Positions 1-8,584 of a stretch of 21,977 bases of DNA are shown one piece after another. Source of the DNA: Clostridia bacterium (GTDB taxonomy: Bacteria > Bacillota > Clostridia > Christensenellales > Borkfalkiaceae); contig CAAFZH010000114.1 in assembly GCA_900767495.1 (NCBI GenBank), positions 1-21,977 on the forward strand, in the 5' to 3' direction. Position numbers and translations under genes: made by a program. The notes beneath the pieces are model-generated. The model searched no databases and was not told the DNA's origin. It saw only the letters and a program-made list of their open reading frames with translations. Position 1 is the first letter of the stretch; every line of letters begins with the position of its first letter.

Positions 1-1496
1 CCGTTGCCCGTCGCAAGTCCCGTGGGGGTATCTTCTACGCGCAGGGGGAAAGTTTCCGTAAGTTTGCCCGACGGAGAAATTTCGCCTTTTATAACGGAGG
101 CAAGAGCCTCGTTTACGCCCTCGCCCGCAAACCCCGCAAAAATTACGGCTTTTACCTTATCTATCCAGGCGCTCGTATCTATCGCGCCGCCGCCGAAAAG
201 CACCACCGCGATATTCGGGTTTATCGCCGCCGCGGAAATAATCATATCTTCCTGCAAAGGCGAAAGTTTAAGCGTCTGACGGTCGAAACCCTCGGCAACG
301 GTGGTTTTGTCCTCGCCCACGCACAAAATAACGAGGTCGGCGTCAGAGCCGTGCTCGGCAATCATCTTTTTGCCGAAAATAAAGTTTTGCGTGAAAACGC
401 TCCTGTAATATACCTCGCATTCGCCGTTTTCTTTAAGATATTCGGCTATATTTTTTTGCTTGTAAGCCGTGTTGACAAACGACGACCCGCCGCCACCTAC
501 GGGCGGATTTTGCGCGAACTCGCCGAAAACCGCAACTTTTTTCACGCCCTTTTTTATGGGCAGAACGCCCTCGTTTTTTAAAAGCACGAGGCTTTCTTTT
601 GCTATTTCGACTGCGCGGTTATGCCTTTGTTCGGCGGAAAAAGTAACCTTGCGTTTTTCGCCGCAGACCTTTTCGGCAAGCGTAATTATACGCCCGACGC
701 ACTCATCTATATCCCGCTCGGTGATAGTGCCGTTTGCAAGTCCCTCTTCTATTTGTTCATAGGCGGAATTATCGTGAGCCATACGCAAATCGAGCGAGGC
801 GGCTACCGCTTTTGCGGAATTATGCACCGCGCCCCAGTCGGAAACTATCACGCCGTTATAGGCGAATTCGCCGCGTAATACGTCGCGCAAAAGCCGCTTG
901 TTTTCGGAACAATAAACGCCGTTAATCGGATTATAGGCGCACATTACGGTGTAAGGATGTGCTTGCAAGGCAATTTCGAACGCGGGGAAATAAATCTCGC
1001 GCAGAGTGCGCTCGTCCACATCGCTCGACTGAAATTCCCTGTCGTATTCTCTGTTGTTGCAGGCAAAATGTTTTAAACTCGCGCCCACGCCCTTTGACTG
1101 AACGCCCTCTATAAACGCCTTTGCCATTACGCCCGAAAAATAGGGGTCTTCCGAAAAATACTCGAAGTTCCTGCCGCAAAGGGGCGTTCTTTTTATATTC
1201 ACGCCCGGGGCGAGAATAACCGAAACGCCCTTTTCTACGCACTCGTCGGCAATGGTTTCGCCGTCGAGATACGCAAGGCGGGTGTTCCAGGTCGTTGCCA
1301 ACGCGGAGAGCGTCGGCATAGCGGTGGCGCAAATCGCGCCTTCGCCCTCGGTCGGGTTACACTTGCGAAGTCCGCTCGGACCGTCGCAAAAATATATTTC
1401 GGGCAGTTTGCCGTTCAGATCTTCCGTCCGCCAAAAATCGCGCCCCGTTAAGAGCGTGATTTTTTCCTTTAAAGTAAGTTGACTGAGTTTTATCAT
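1..1496 (-). CDS. GH3 family beta-glucosidase-type glycoside hydrolase (3' end outside window)
   Basis: About 498 codons are visible; the C-terminal part lies beyond position 1. The product should hydrolyse terminal beta-linked sugars from oligosaccharides. No signal peptide is seen, so it probably acts in the cytoplasm on imported products. The N-terminal GH3 barrel covers residues 1 to about 285, with FCDGPSGLRK near 36-45, GRNFEYFSEDPY near 108-119, the KHF motif at 142-144 and the nucleophile motif VSDWG with Asp220. The GH3 C-terminal domain begins near residue 320 and shows the glycine-rich GGGGSS at 334-339. The ATG lies two bases after the stop of the AraC gene, and there is no strong Shine-Dalgarno, so translational coupling is likely. 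Exact substrate (glucose, xylose, GlcNAc) cannot be read from the sequence. Confidence 0.93.
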   Translation of the reverse strand, partial: MIKLSQLTLKEKITLLTGRDFWRTEDLNGKLPEIYFCDGPSGLRKCNPTEGEGAICATAMPTLSALATTWNTRLAYLDGETIADECVEKGVSVILAPGVNIKRTPLCGRNFEYFSEDPYFSGVMAKAFIEGVQSKGVGASLKHFACNNREYDREFQSSDVDERTLREIYFPAFEIALQAHPYTVMCAYNPINGVYCSENKRLLRDVLRGEFAYNGVIVSDWGAVHNSAKAVAASLDLRMAHDNSAYEQIEEGLANGTITERDIDECVGRIITLAEKVCGEKRKVTFSAEQRHNRAVEIAKESLVLLKNEGVLPIKKGVKKVAVFGEFAQNPPVGGGGSSFVNTAYKQKNIAEYLKENGECEVYYRSVFTQNFIFGKKMIAEHGSDADLVILCVGEDKTTVAEGFDRQTLKLSPLQEDMIISAAAINPNIAVVLFGGGAIDTSAWIDKVKAVIFAGFAGEGVNEALASVIKGEISPSGKLTETFPLRVEDTPTGLATGN

Positions 1497-1498
1497 AA

Positions 1499-2443
1499 TT
1501 ATTCTTCGACCGCAACGAATTGCCGTTTATATTTGCTCGGGGACTGTCCCACGATTTTTTTGAACACTTTGGAAAAATAGAACACGTCCTCGAACCCGAC
1601 TTTCGCGCTGACGGTCTTTACCTGATAGCCCTTGGAAAGCAATTCCTTTGCCTCTTTCACTCTGTACTGCAAAACGTAGGCGAAGGGAGTTATGCCTACT
1701 TCACGCTTGAAAATCGTCCTGAAATAACTCGGGGAATAGCCTATGCTTTTTATAACCTCGTTTACGTCGAAATTACGGTCATAATTTTCCAGAACGTATT
1801 CTATAAACTTACTGACAAACGGATAGCCGTCCGCCTGTACGCCTATTTCCTGCGTGGAAAAAACAGCGTTTAAAAGGTGGAGCATATAGGCTTTTATGGC
1901 TATTTCGTCATTAAAATCGGCTTTGGCAAACAGAAATTTCGCCTTTATATCGAGCAGATTTTTTAATACGGACAAAACCTTTATGGTGTTTGTGCGCTGA
2001 ATTATTATAGGCTTTTTCAAAAAGAAGTAGTTTTTGTCGTTTTCGGAAAAATACGCCTCGTTAAAAGGAGCGGTTTCAACGCCTTCACGGCAATACTGCA
2101 AATAAAGTTCCTTTCTGTTCCATTGCGTTCTTTCGCGCATATAAAACAGGTCGAAGTTAAGCACGTAATATTTGCAGGTCTTGCCGTGGGCGATATACTC
2201 TTTGTATAAATACCTTGGCGGAATCAAGATAAAATCGCCCGACGAAAGCGCGGTTTTTACACCCGAAAATTTTAAACTCATTTCGCCGTCCACCACGTAC
2301 AACATCACGAAGTTATATAGTTGCCTTTCGGGTACGTGATGCTCGTAATATTCGTTGAAAATAAGTTGTATGGTATGAAGATACGGGTTTATTTCGGATA
2401 AATCGGCGTTCTCGTCGAAAAGATAATCTTTGATTTCTACCAT
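1499..2443 (-). CDS. AraC family transcriptional regulator
   Basis: 314 residues, a usual length for a sugar-responsive AraC regulator. The N-terminal half (about 30-110) looks like a cupin-type AraC ligand-binding domain, with GDFILIPPRYLY near 69-80. The C-terminal 100 residues (211-309) form the double helix-turn-helix: GYSPSYFRTIFKREVG near 235-250 in the first HTH, and KVGFEDVFYFSKVFKK near 281-296 followed by GQSPSKYK in the second. AAGGAG lies 13 bases before the ATG, a rather long spacing. GH3 follows two bases after the stop. The gene sits downstream of the eight-gene uptake operon, separated by repeats. It is the best local candidate to bind the tandem operator at 16608-16644; that link is inference. 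Confidence 0.93.
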   Translation of the reverse strand: MVEIKDYLFDENADLSEINPYLHTIQLIFNEYYEHHVPERQLYNFVMLYVVDGEMSLKFSGVKTALSSGDFILIPPRYLYKEYIAHGKTCKYYVLNFDLFYMRERTQWNRKELYLQYCREGVETAPFNEAYFSENDKNYFFLKKPIIIQRTNTIKVLSVLKNLLDIKAKFLFAKADFNDEIAIKAYMLHLLNAVFSTQEIGVQADGYPFVSKFIEYVLENYDRNFDVNEVIKSIGYSPSYFRTIFKREVGITPFAYVLQYRVKEAKELLSKGYQVKTVSAKVGFEDVFYFSKVFKKIVGQSPSKYKRQFVAVEE

Positions 2444-2487
2444 ATAGCAAATAGCACTCCTTAATTTAAAGTAGCGTAAAATAGTCT

Positions 2488-2831
2488 GTCATATTGAGCG
2501 TCAGCGACCGCGGCAATCCCTTTTCTCGCTGTCATTGCGAGGAAGCGTAGCGACGAAGCAATCTCACGGGAGGGCGAATCGCCGCACGCTTTTATCCCCT
2601 ATCGTCGGCTACGCCGCCACTTCCCCCGAAGGAGGAAGCAAGAAAAATAGCATTTCATGAGCATAGCGACCGCGGCAATCCCTTTTCTCGCTGTCATTGC
2701 GAGGAAGCGTAGCGACCGCGGCAATCCCCTCGAATAACAGACAATTCAATAGTTCAGGGGGATCGCCACGCTTGCGCTCGCGATGACACGGAAATTCAGC
2801 CACGCTTGCGCTCGCAATGACACGGAAATTC
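2488..2831. repeat. cluster of palindromic interspersed intergenic repeats
   Basis: The gap between the AraC gene and the 756-residue lipoprotein gene is filled by related elements built on GTCATTGCGAG and its complement CTCGCAATGAC. Forward copies start near 2488 (diverged), 2531 and 2693. Inverted copies occupy 2766-2797 and 2800-2831; these two are 32-bp tandem units with a 34-bp period and one mismatch. Copies of opposite orientation at 2693-2728 and 2761-2787 can pair into a long imperfect hairpin. A separate short hairpin with a GAA loop lies at 2620-2638. No protein is supported here. Such elements are typical of non-autonomous interspersed palindromic repeats; they may also damp read-through from the operon upstream. 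Confidence 0.85.
2503..2716. repeat. perfect 52-bp direct repeat pair (2503-2554 and 2665-2716)
   Basis: The 52 bases starting AGCGACCGCGGCAATCCC at 2503-2554 recur without mismatch at 2665-2716, a 162-bp period. Each copy spans the end of one palindromic unit, a TTTTCTCGCT spacer and the beginning of the next unit, so a unit-plus-spacer block has been duplicated rather than a single element. Confidence 0.9.
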
Positions 2832-2856
2832 TGCCGCACTTGCGACGGCGTACTTT

Positions 2857-5127
2857 TTACGCGTCAGGGAAAGCCGTGGCGAATTGAAGGTTCGCTAAAT
2901 ACACCGTGCAGGGTACGGATTGCCAGAACGCGAATTGTACGGTGGACGCGTGCGCCGTAGCGTGCGCAACGCTGTAATATACGGTATACCATTTACCCGT
3001 GCCGGGCGTAACGCGGTTTTTGTCGGAATCGTAAACTCTGAAATACCCGTCTTTACCCGATTCCATCCAAGTACCCTGACCGTTATGTCCGCAAGAATCG
3101 TATTTGGTACAGAACGCGAAACCGTCGCCGCTCTCGTAATAAATATCGAACTTGATATAATTATAATCGAGAAGGAAGAAATCTCCGTGAGTGCTACCCG
3201 TCATTACGTCCTCAAACCAGATGTTGCCCGTACCCGTAGTGGTCGCTTTTATGCAATCTACTCCGTCTTTATTATCCGCGGTAAGAGTTATAGTTTCGTC
3301 CGTTGTGGAAAATCCTAAGGGATTTACCGCCGTTTTAGCGGTCGGGAAAGAATCCAAAACGCGAAGATTTTTCACGTATAACGGTGCAGACGAAGCACCG
3401 CCCCAAATCGTTAAACCGGCAAGCGTAGAATTGACGTCCGTTCCCTGCAAGCAGAACGACAGCGTATACCAGTTACCGACGGAATCGGACGAAGAAATTG
3501 CCGTGGTCTGCATTTTCTGAACGGCATAACCCTTTTTGGTATATAACTGAATTCTGCCCCAAAGGTTATCTACAGCGCCGTTACTAAAGTTAGTATCGTA
3601 TGACGCACCTTCAGATGCAAACGAAACGTTCAGGTTAATAGATTGTCCCGAATAGTAAAGGTCAAAAGTTACGTATTTAGTACGCTCCCACCAACCGAGC
3701 AAGCCGTCTTTTACAGTGCCGTCTTTATCGTTTACTCCGTAAAACAATAAGCGGTTGCCCCAGTCGTCGGCGGTGCTTTGGACTTTTACCGAGCCTGCAA
3801 AGTCGCCTTCGGTTATCTCTTCTATCGTCATTTTTGTCGAATCTTTTGCAAAGAACGCAAGTTCGCTTACGATTTCTACGGTATATTCCGCGTCCGCGCT
3901 TACTTCGACGGGGGTCGGATTCCATTTTTGCGACTTAACGCGCGTAGGCGAATCGTCCTTGTAAAGTTTTCCGCCGTCGTAAGAAGGCGTTGCGCCGTAT
4001 CTTACGTTTTCGTCGGTTTCGACTACTTCACCGCTTACGCCCTTCCATATAACGGTGTAAGTCAATCTGTCGTAGTACACTTTTATTACGGTAGAGCCGT
4101 CGCCCGCGATTTTGGCTTGCTTGATTTGCAACGCCGTAAAGCCCGTATAGTTTTTAGCGGTTGCGTTCGTGTCGGTATCGGTAGTTCCCGTCAGATTTTG
4201 AGTGTCGGCGGCAACCAACGAATAATCGTCGTCCGCAATATTTTGCTGATAATGTTCAACCGTATACGCAATATCGGTTTTTGCAGTATATTCGGCGTTT
4301 ACCACTTTATTTCCGCCGTTGAGTTCATACTCTTCCCACGCGCCGTTATATCCCGCTTTTTCAGGAACGGCAGGTTCGGTAATCTGCTTATTTTTCAAAG
4401 TATAAGTAAGTATCTCGCCAACCTGTACGCCTTCCGCCTTGAAGGTAACGGTGTACACCGCCGTGTATACGGCGTTTACCACGATATTTTCGCAGTTAAG
4501 TTCATACTCTTCCCATTCACCGATAAATCCGTCTTTTTCGGGAACGGAGGGTTCGGTAATCTGCTTGTTTTCCACGGTGTAAGTAAGCACTTCGCCTACC
4601 TGCTCTCCGTCGGCTTTGAAAGTAACTGTATACGGAATAACGGTGTATACGGCGTTTACCTCTATATTTTTGCAGTCAAGTTCGTACTTTCCCCACGCGC
4701 CGCTATATCCGATTTTTTCGGGAACGGCGGGTTCGGTAATCTGCTTGTTTTCAACGGTATAAGTAAGTGCCTCGCCTACCTGCTTGCCGTCGGCTTTGAA
4801 AGTAACGGTATATTTTACCGCCTGCCACTTTGCGTACAAAGTCATATCGGACGATATAGCCTTTTCCGCGTCAAACTTAGAATCGGCTGTGCGTTCGGCG
4901 TTTGTGTACCAACCGTCGAAAGTGTAATGCGCTTTGGCGGGGTCTGCGGGTAACGAAAGTTTATCGCCCTCGTTACATACGATTTCAGCCACCTCCGTGC
5001 CGCCGTCCGTGTCGAACGAAACTTTATAACTCTTCTTAGTCGAAGAATTATTGCAAGCAACGCAACACATACCTATCGCGAATAATAACACGAACGTTAA
5101 TATTGCGAATCTCGATTTTTTGCTCAT
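2857..5127 (-). CDS. modular surface lipoprotein: InlB-type repeat, three 60-residue repeats, MucBP-like region, two C-terminal modules
   Basis: 756 residues. A hydrophobic N-terminus ends in CVAC (Cys25), a probable lipobox. Residues about 33-101 match the Listeria-Bacteroides InlB B-repeat pattern (FDTDGG ... FDGWYT ... LYAKW). Residues 105-282 are three tandem copies of a 59-60 residue repeat (YTVTFKADG ... NKQITEP). Residues about 285-355 match the YTVEHYQQN ... STVIKVYYDR region common in Clostridial surface proteins. Two copies of a module of about 160 residues follow (about 430-595 and 602-756); both are related to modules in the gene just upstream. AAGGAGG sits 6 bases before the ATG, and the gap to the upstream gene is 22 bp. 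It appears to be the last gene of the operon. Likely role is adhesion or glycan binding at the cell surface; no catalytic domain is recognised. Confidence 0.88.
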   Translation of the reverse strand: MSKKSRFAILTFVLLFAIGMCCVACNNSSTKKSYKVSFDTDGGTEVAEIVCNEGDKLSLPADPAKAHYTFDGWYTNAERTADSKFDAEKAISSDMTLYAKWQAVKYTVTFKADGKQVGEALTYTVENKQITEPAVPEKIGYSGAWGKYELDCKNIEVNAVYTVIPYTVTFKADGEQVGEVLTYTVENKQITEPSVPEKDGFIGEWEEYELNCENIVVNAVYTAVYTVTFKAEGVQVGEILTYTLKNKQITEPAVPEKAGYNGAWEEYELNGGNKVVNAEYTAKTDIAYTVEHYQQNIADDDYSLVAADTQNLTGTTDTDTNATAKNYTGFTALQIKQAKIAGDGSTVIKVYYDRLTYTVIWKGVSGEVVETDENVRYGATPSYDGGKLYKDDSPTRVKSQKWNPTPVEVSADAEYTVEIVSELAFFAKDSTKMTIEEITEGDFAGSVKVQSTADDWGNRLLFYGVNDKDGTVKDGLLGWWERTKYVTFDLYYSGQSINLNVSFASEGASYDTNFSNGAVDNLWGRIQLYTKKGYAVQKMQTTAISSSDSVGNWYTLSFCLQGTDVNSTLAGLTIWGGASSAPLYVKNLRVLDSFPTAKTAVNPLGFSTTDETITLTADNKDGVDCIKATTTGTGNIWFEDVMTGSTHGDFFLLDYNYIKFDIYYESGDGFAFCTKYDSCGHNGQGTWMESGKDGYFRVYDSDKNRVTPGTGKWYTVYYSVAHATAHASTVQFAFWQSVPCTVYLANLQFATAFPDA
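4282..4815 (-). repeat. three in-frame tandem repeats of 177-180 bp
   Basis: These encode residues 105-164, 165-223 and 224-282 of the modular lipoprotein. Each unit keeps YTVTFKA-G--VGE, NKQITEP-VPEK-G and a VNA-YT ending. The plus-strand block GGTTCGGTAATCTGCTT recurs near 4373, 4551 and 4731. The close DNA match, especially between the second and third copies in plus-strand order, suggests fairly recent duplication and possible copy-number variation. Confidence 0.88.
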
Positions 5128-5149
5128 AATTTGCCTCCTTAAATTATTT

Positions 5150-8100
5150 TTATTTTATAAATTTTAAATTGCACGCGTATGCAACGCTCGCCTGTTGGAA
5201 AGAATAGCATACTTGTGAATTGTGCAATACGTCTTTTGCAACGCGCAACTTAATAGTGTACCAGTTGCCCGCATTTATTGCGGAAACCTCGTTGCCCTGC
5301 GCGTCGTATACCCAGAAATATCGTTCGCCGCCTGCGGTTAAGTCGCCAAGATAACCCGAGATATTATGCCATACGGCGTGATACTTGGTTTGCAGATAGA
5401 ACCCGTTGCCACTCTCGAAGAAAATATCGAACTGAACGAAATTATTATCGGACGCGAAATAGTCGCCGTATTCGTCCGTGCCGCTCATAACGCCGTCGAA
5501 CCACAAGTTGCCGCTGCCCTCGATTTTCTTAACGGCTTTGCCGTCTTTTTCAAAGTCGGTAACGGTCATTTCGGGCGAGATAAAGCCGAGCGGATCGGCG
5601 GTTACCGTACCGTCAAACCCGGGATCGCTCCACTCGTAGGGCATAGTTTTGGACGAGATAACGTTTTTGATATACGCCACGCTGTTTACGCCCTTGGTAT
5701 TTCTCGCCGCAAAGAACACGTGTTGCCACTCCACCACGGCGGTGCGTTCTATCTTCATGGTAACGGTATACCAACCGCCTTTTTTAATCTTGCTGACGGG
5801 GGTTTTATTCTTATCGAAGAAATAGAAGTGTTGCCCCTCTTTGCCGTCGTCTGCGGGTTTAAAGTTCTGATTTACGGACGCCGCTTTCTGATACTGAATA
5901 CCGCTGCCGTTACCAGACACCCACGAGTACACGAGTATGGAATTTACGCTTTCGGTAAGATAGAAATCGAAAGTTACGTATTCGTTACCCGCCGCGAAGA
6001 ACGAGAAATCGGTTATCGACGAGAAGTAAACTCCGTCGCGGTCGTTATTAGTCCAGTTCACGTATTTATACGCGCCCTCGAAACCTTCGTCTGCGGAAAG
6101 CACTACGTCGCAGTTATTAACGCCCACCGTATCGCCTAAAACGGGAACTTCGTCGCCGTGGTCGGCGTAAGTCATAAACGAAGGACTGCTCATATACGCA
6201 ACGGCGTTTTCGCCCGTAACCGCAAAGGTTACGTTTGCGTAAGTCGTACCCGTGTAATACTCTATATAAGCGGTCAAAGAATAATAAGTCTGCGTTTGCA
6301 AAGCGGTTACTTCGCCGCCGTTTTTATCCGTTATCGTGAGCCAGGACGGCAGTTTTAACTGCTCGCCTGCGGTAAGGCTTATTTCGTTGGTCGTATCGAG
6401 CGCGGATCTGCTCGTTTCGGACTTGAACGCTATACCTTGCGCGCCCTGCGCCAGGTAGAAGTTAAAGGTAATATAGCGGTATTTTTCCGAGAAGAACACG
6501 CCCGGGGCGTTGTTATCTTCCTGCACTTCCTCAAACAGTACCGCGCCCGAAGAGTCGCCCGCAAGGTTGGTGTATTCGGTATAGCCGATAAATTCGCCCT
6601 CTCCCGCCGCAACGGTCGCCTTTTCCTCGTTTACAGCCTTTGCCGCAAGCGGAACGCCGTCGCCGTATTCGGTAGGTAAATCGTTATTATTCGCCTTGTA
6701 GCGCACGTTGTTTATATACGCCGCGGAAGTATTCATCAAGCCGAACTCTATATCTATAAGCGCGGAAATATCCGCCTGCGAGCAAATTGCGGTTATATCT
6801 ATTATAACCGTTTGCCACTCGCCACGCTTGACGGTGTGTTGCAGTTTGCCTTCCTTTACTACGCTTAACCATTCTATCTTTTCAACGTCGGTTACGCCGA
6901 CGGTTAAACGCTGTTCGGTAAGTCTTTCGTCAAAAGCAAAGTACAAGCCTTTTACTTCGGGTTCGAGATACAAATCGAACGCAAGGTATTTGCCTTTTTC
7001 GTAGAGGTGTTCCGCGCTCTCCGACCTCGTCTGTCCGAGCGAAGAGGTCGCGTAAAGAGTGGAATTAAGATAATCGTTCGCCGCCTCGTATTTATACGCG
7101 CCGTTTACTCCGCTGACTTCGCCGTTGGCTTTGCCGTACTTGCCGCCGCTGCCGTTAGTGAAAAATTCGTCGTTGGTGGCATAAGTTATATCGCCCTCAG
7201 TAGTATAAACGGGGTCGCCGTGAATAAACGAAGAGTCGAAACGATAGCCGATATTCGCAAGGTAAGTTACCGATTTACTCGCGTTTACGGTGATTATAAA
7301 GCCGGTGCCTGCGTCGGGGTAAGAATATACCATTCCGTACAAATCGTAACAAACGGTAATCCATTGATTAGTTTTTATACGGTTAATAACGTTTCCTTCG
7401 TCGTCGAGTATCTTAACCCAGTCTACCCTGAACGGTTTATCCACGGGAACGTCGTAAGTTACGCCGCCCTCGAAGTTAAGCAAAAAGCCGTTGGCGTTGG
7501 TCAGATACATGTCGTAAGTAAAATAACGATAACCTTCGCGGTATTTTTCTATTAAGTTGCCGCCGTAGGTCGCGTTTTGTATCCTGTGATCCCAGTAGTT
7601 AGACCAACCGCGGTAATCGTATTTGAGTTCGCCCGTGGTGTACTTGGTAAGATTACCCTTGCCCGCTATAACCTCGTCGGTCTCTTCGAGCGTCGCGCCT
7701 TCCGCCTTGCCGAGGTTGACGAAAGTTTCTTCCACGAAGCCTTCCGTAACCGTAACTTTAAACTCGCAATAAATTTCCGCGTTATCCGTCAAAGCCGCTT
7801 TCACGGTCGCTTCGCCCACGGCTTTGGATATGACCTTGCCGTCCTCAAAGTACACGCAGTCGTCGCCCGTAAGAGTATAGGTTATATCTGCGTCAGTCTG
7901 AATTACGCCGTTTTTAACTATCTCGTATTCGAGCGTTTTTTGGTTTACTTTGGCGTTGTCGGCGGATATGAGAGTTATTTCCTCTTCGCCTTTAAGTTCG
8001 ATATAAGCGTTGGGTTTTACGGTGAGCGTTTTGCTCGCGAGTAAATCAAGCCCCTTGTAAGCAGCCGTTACCACCGCTTTGGTTTCGCCCGTTTTAACGC

Positions 8101-8572
8101 CCGTTACGGTCATACCCGAGGCGGTCGCTATATCGGCGTTTCTTACGGAAAGCGAATAGTCCAAACTCACTTCGACTTTTTCGCCGTTATACGTTACTTC
8201 GGGAGTAATGGTTCTGGCAACGCCCACGTAAGTTAAAACGTCGTCGAAAACGATATGCGGAACTGCGCCCGAATCGTTTACTTTTACGGTGATAACCGCC
8301 TTATATCCCTTTTTAGTACCCGTAACCTTCGTTTCGCCCACGCCCTGCGCAACGAGTTTGCCGTTTTCTACGGTAACTATCGCGCCGTCGCCCGTGGTCC
8401 ACTCGTAATCGCTTGCCGAGCCTTCTTCCAAAGTTATCGCTTTTTCCTCGTATCTGTCGAGCCAAGCCGAGGAATTTATCGTCTTTTCGCTACTGCCGCC
8501 TCCGCAGGACGCAAGCGCGAAAAACGCGATTGCTCCCACTATAAGCGACAAAATTTTAACTGCTTTTTTCAT
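5150..8572 (-). CDS. large modular lipoprotein with three Big_2-like domains and five repeated beta-rich modules
   Basis: 1140 residues. A classic lipobox LASC gives a lipidated Cys23. Three bacterial Ig-like (Big_2-type) domains appear at about 35-98, 105-186 and 188-277, each with the G-T-V-A-V-GE-tail pattern (for example GKLVAQGVGETKVTG). The rest consists of five related modules at roughly 285-447, 463-628, 648-803, 815-975 and 990-1140. Each has a YVTFD-YL strand, an aromatic or W-rich middle, a D--G--V--I--G-WYTV stretch and a closing AYI-NV strand. The last module (PLGF start) is clearly homologous to the last module of the next gene. No catalytic motif is recognised. AAGGGG lies 7 bases before the ATG, 12 bp after the beta-helix gene. 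Likely a surface carbohydrate-binding or scaffold protein; the module family is not one I can name. Confidence 0.87.
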   Translation of the reverse strand: MKKAVKILSLIVGAIAFFALASCGGGSSEKTINSSAWLDRYEEKAITLEEGSASDYEWTTGDGAIVTVENGKLVAQGVGETKVTGTKKGYKAVITVKVNDSGAVPHIVFDDVLTYVGVARTITPEVTYNGEKVEVSLDYSLSVRNADIATASGMTVTGVKTGETKAVVTAAYKGLDLLASKTLTVKPNAYIELKGEEEITLISADNAKVNQKTLEYEIVKNGVIQTDADITYTLTGDDCVYFEDGKVISKAVGEATVKAALTDNAEIYCEFKVTVTEGFVEETFVNLGKAEGATLEETDEVIAGKGNLTKYTTGELKYDYRGWSNYWDHRIQNATYGGNLIEKYREGYRYFTYDMYLTNANGFLLNFEGGVTYDVPVDKPFRVDWVKILDDEGNVINRIKTNQWITVCYDLYGMVYSYPDAGTGFIITVNASKSVTYLANIGYRFDSSFIHGDPVYTTEGDITYATNDEFFTNGSGGKYGKANGEVSGVNGAYKYEAANDYLNSTLYATSSLGQTRSESAEHLYEKGKYLAFDLYLEPEVKGLYFAFDERLTEQRLTVGVTDVEKIEWLSVVKEGKLQHTVKRGEWQTVIIDITAICSQADISALIDIEFGLMNTSAAYINNVRYKANNNDLPTEYGDGVPLAAKAVNEEKATVAAGEGEFIGYTEYTNLAGDSSGAVLFEEVQEDNNAPGVFFSEKYRYITFNFYLAQGAQGIAFKSETSRSALDTTNEISLTAGEQLKLPSWLTITDKNGGEVTALQTQTYYSLTAYIEYYTGTTYANVTFAVTGENAVAYMSSPSFMTYADHGDEVPVLGDTVGVNNCDVVLSADEGFEGAYKYVNWTNNDRDGVYFSSITDFSFFAAGNEYVTFDFYLTESVNSILVYSWVSGNGSGIQYQKAASVNQNFKPADDGKEGQHFYFFDKNKTPVSKIKKGGWYTVTMKIERTAVVEWQHVFFAARNTKGVNSVAYIKNVISSKTMPYEWSDPGFDGTVTADPLGFISPEMTVTDFEKDGKAVKKIEGSGNLWFDGVMSGTDEYGDYFASDNNFVQFDIFFESGNGFYLQTKYHAVWHNISGYLGDLTAGGERYFWVYDAQGNEVSAINAGNWYTIKLRVAKDVLHNSQVCYSFQQASVAYACNLKFIK

Positions 8573-8584
8573 TATTTTTCCCCT

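Noticed and set aside
2464..2492. Promoter for the AraC gene: ATGACA, 17 bp, TTAAAT on the minus strand
   Set aside because: The -10 matches only four of six bases and the predicted start would fall inside the AAGGAG ribosome site, so the leader would lose it.
2488..2831. CRISPR array
   Set aside because: The repeats occur in both orientations with irregular spacing and no unique spacers of constant length.
2609..2839. 76-residue minus-strand reading frame in the repeat cluster
   Set aside because: It is translated palindromic repeat (repeated CHRERKRGD-like pieces), has no ribosome site and no protein-like composition.
3778..4953. 391-residue plus-strand frame antisense to the modular lipoprotein
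   Set aside because: It is a shadow of the real gene: low-complexity, Phe/Val/Arg-rich, with no recognisable domain, and the opposite strand has clear domains and a Shine-Dalgarno.
5366..6139. 257-residue plus-strand frame antisense to the 1140-residue lipoprotein
   Set aside because: Same shadow pattern caused by the codon bias of the real gene; no start signal or domain.
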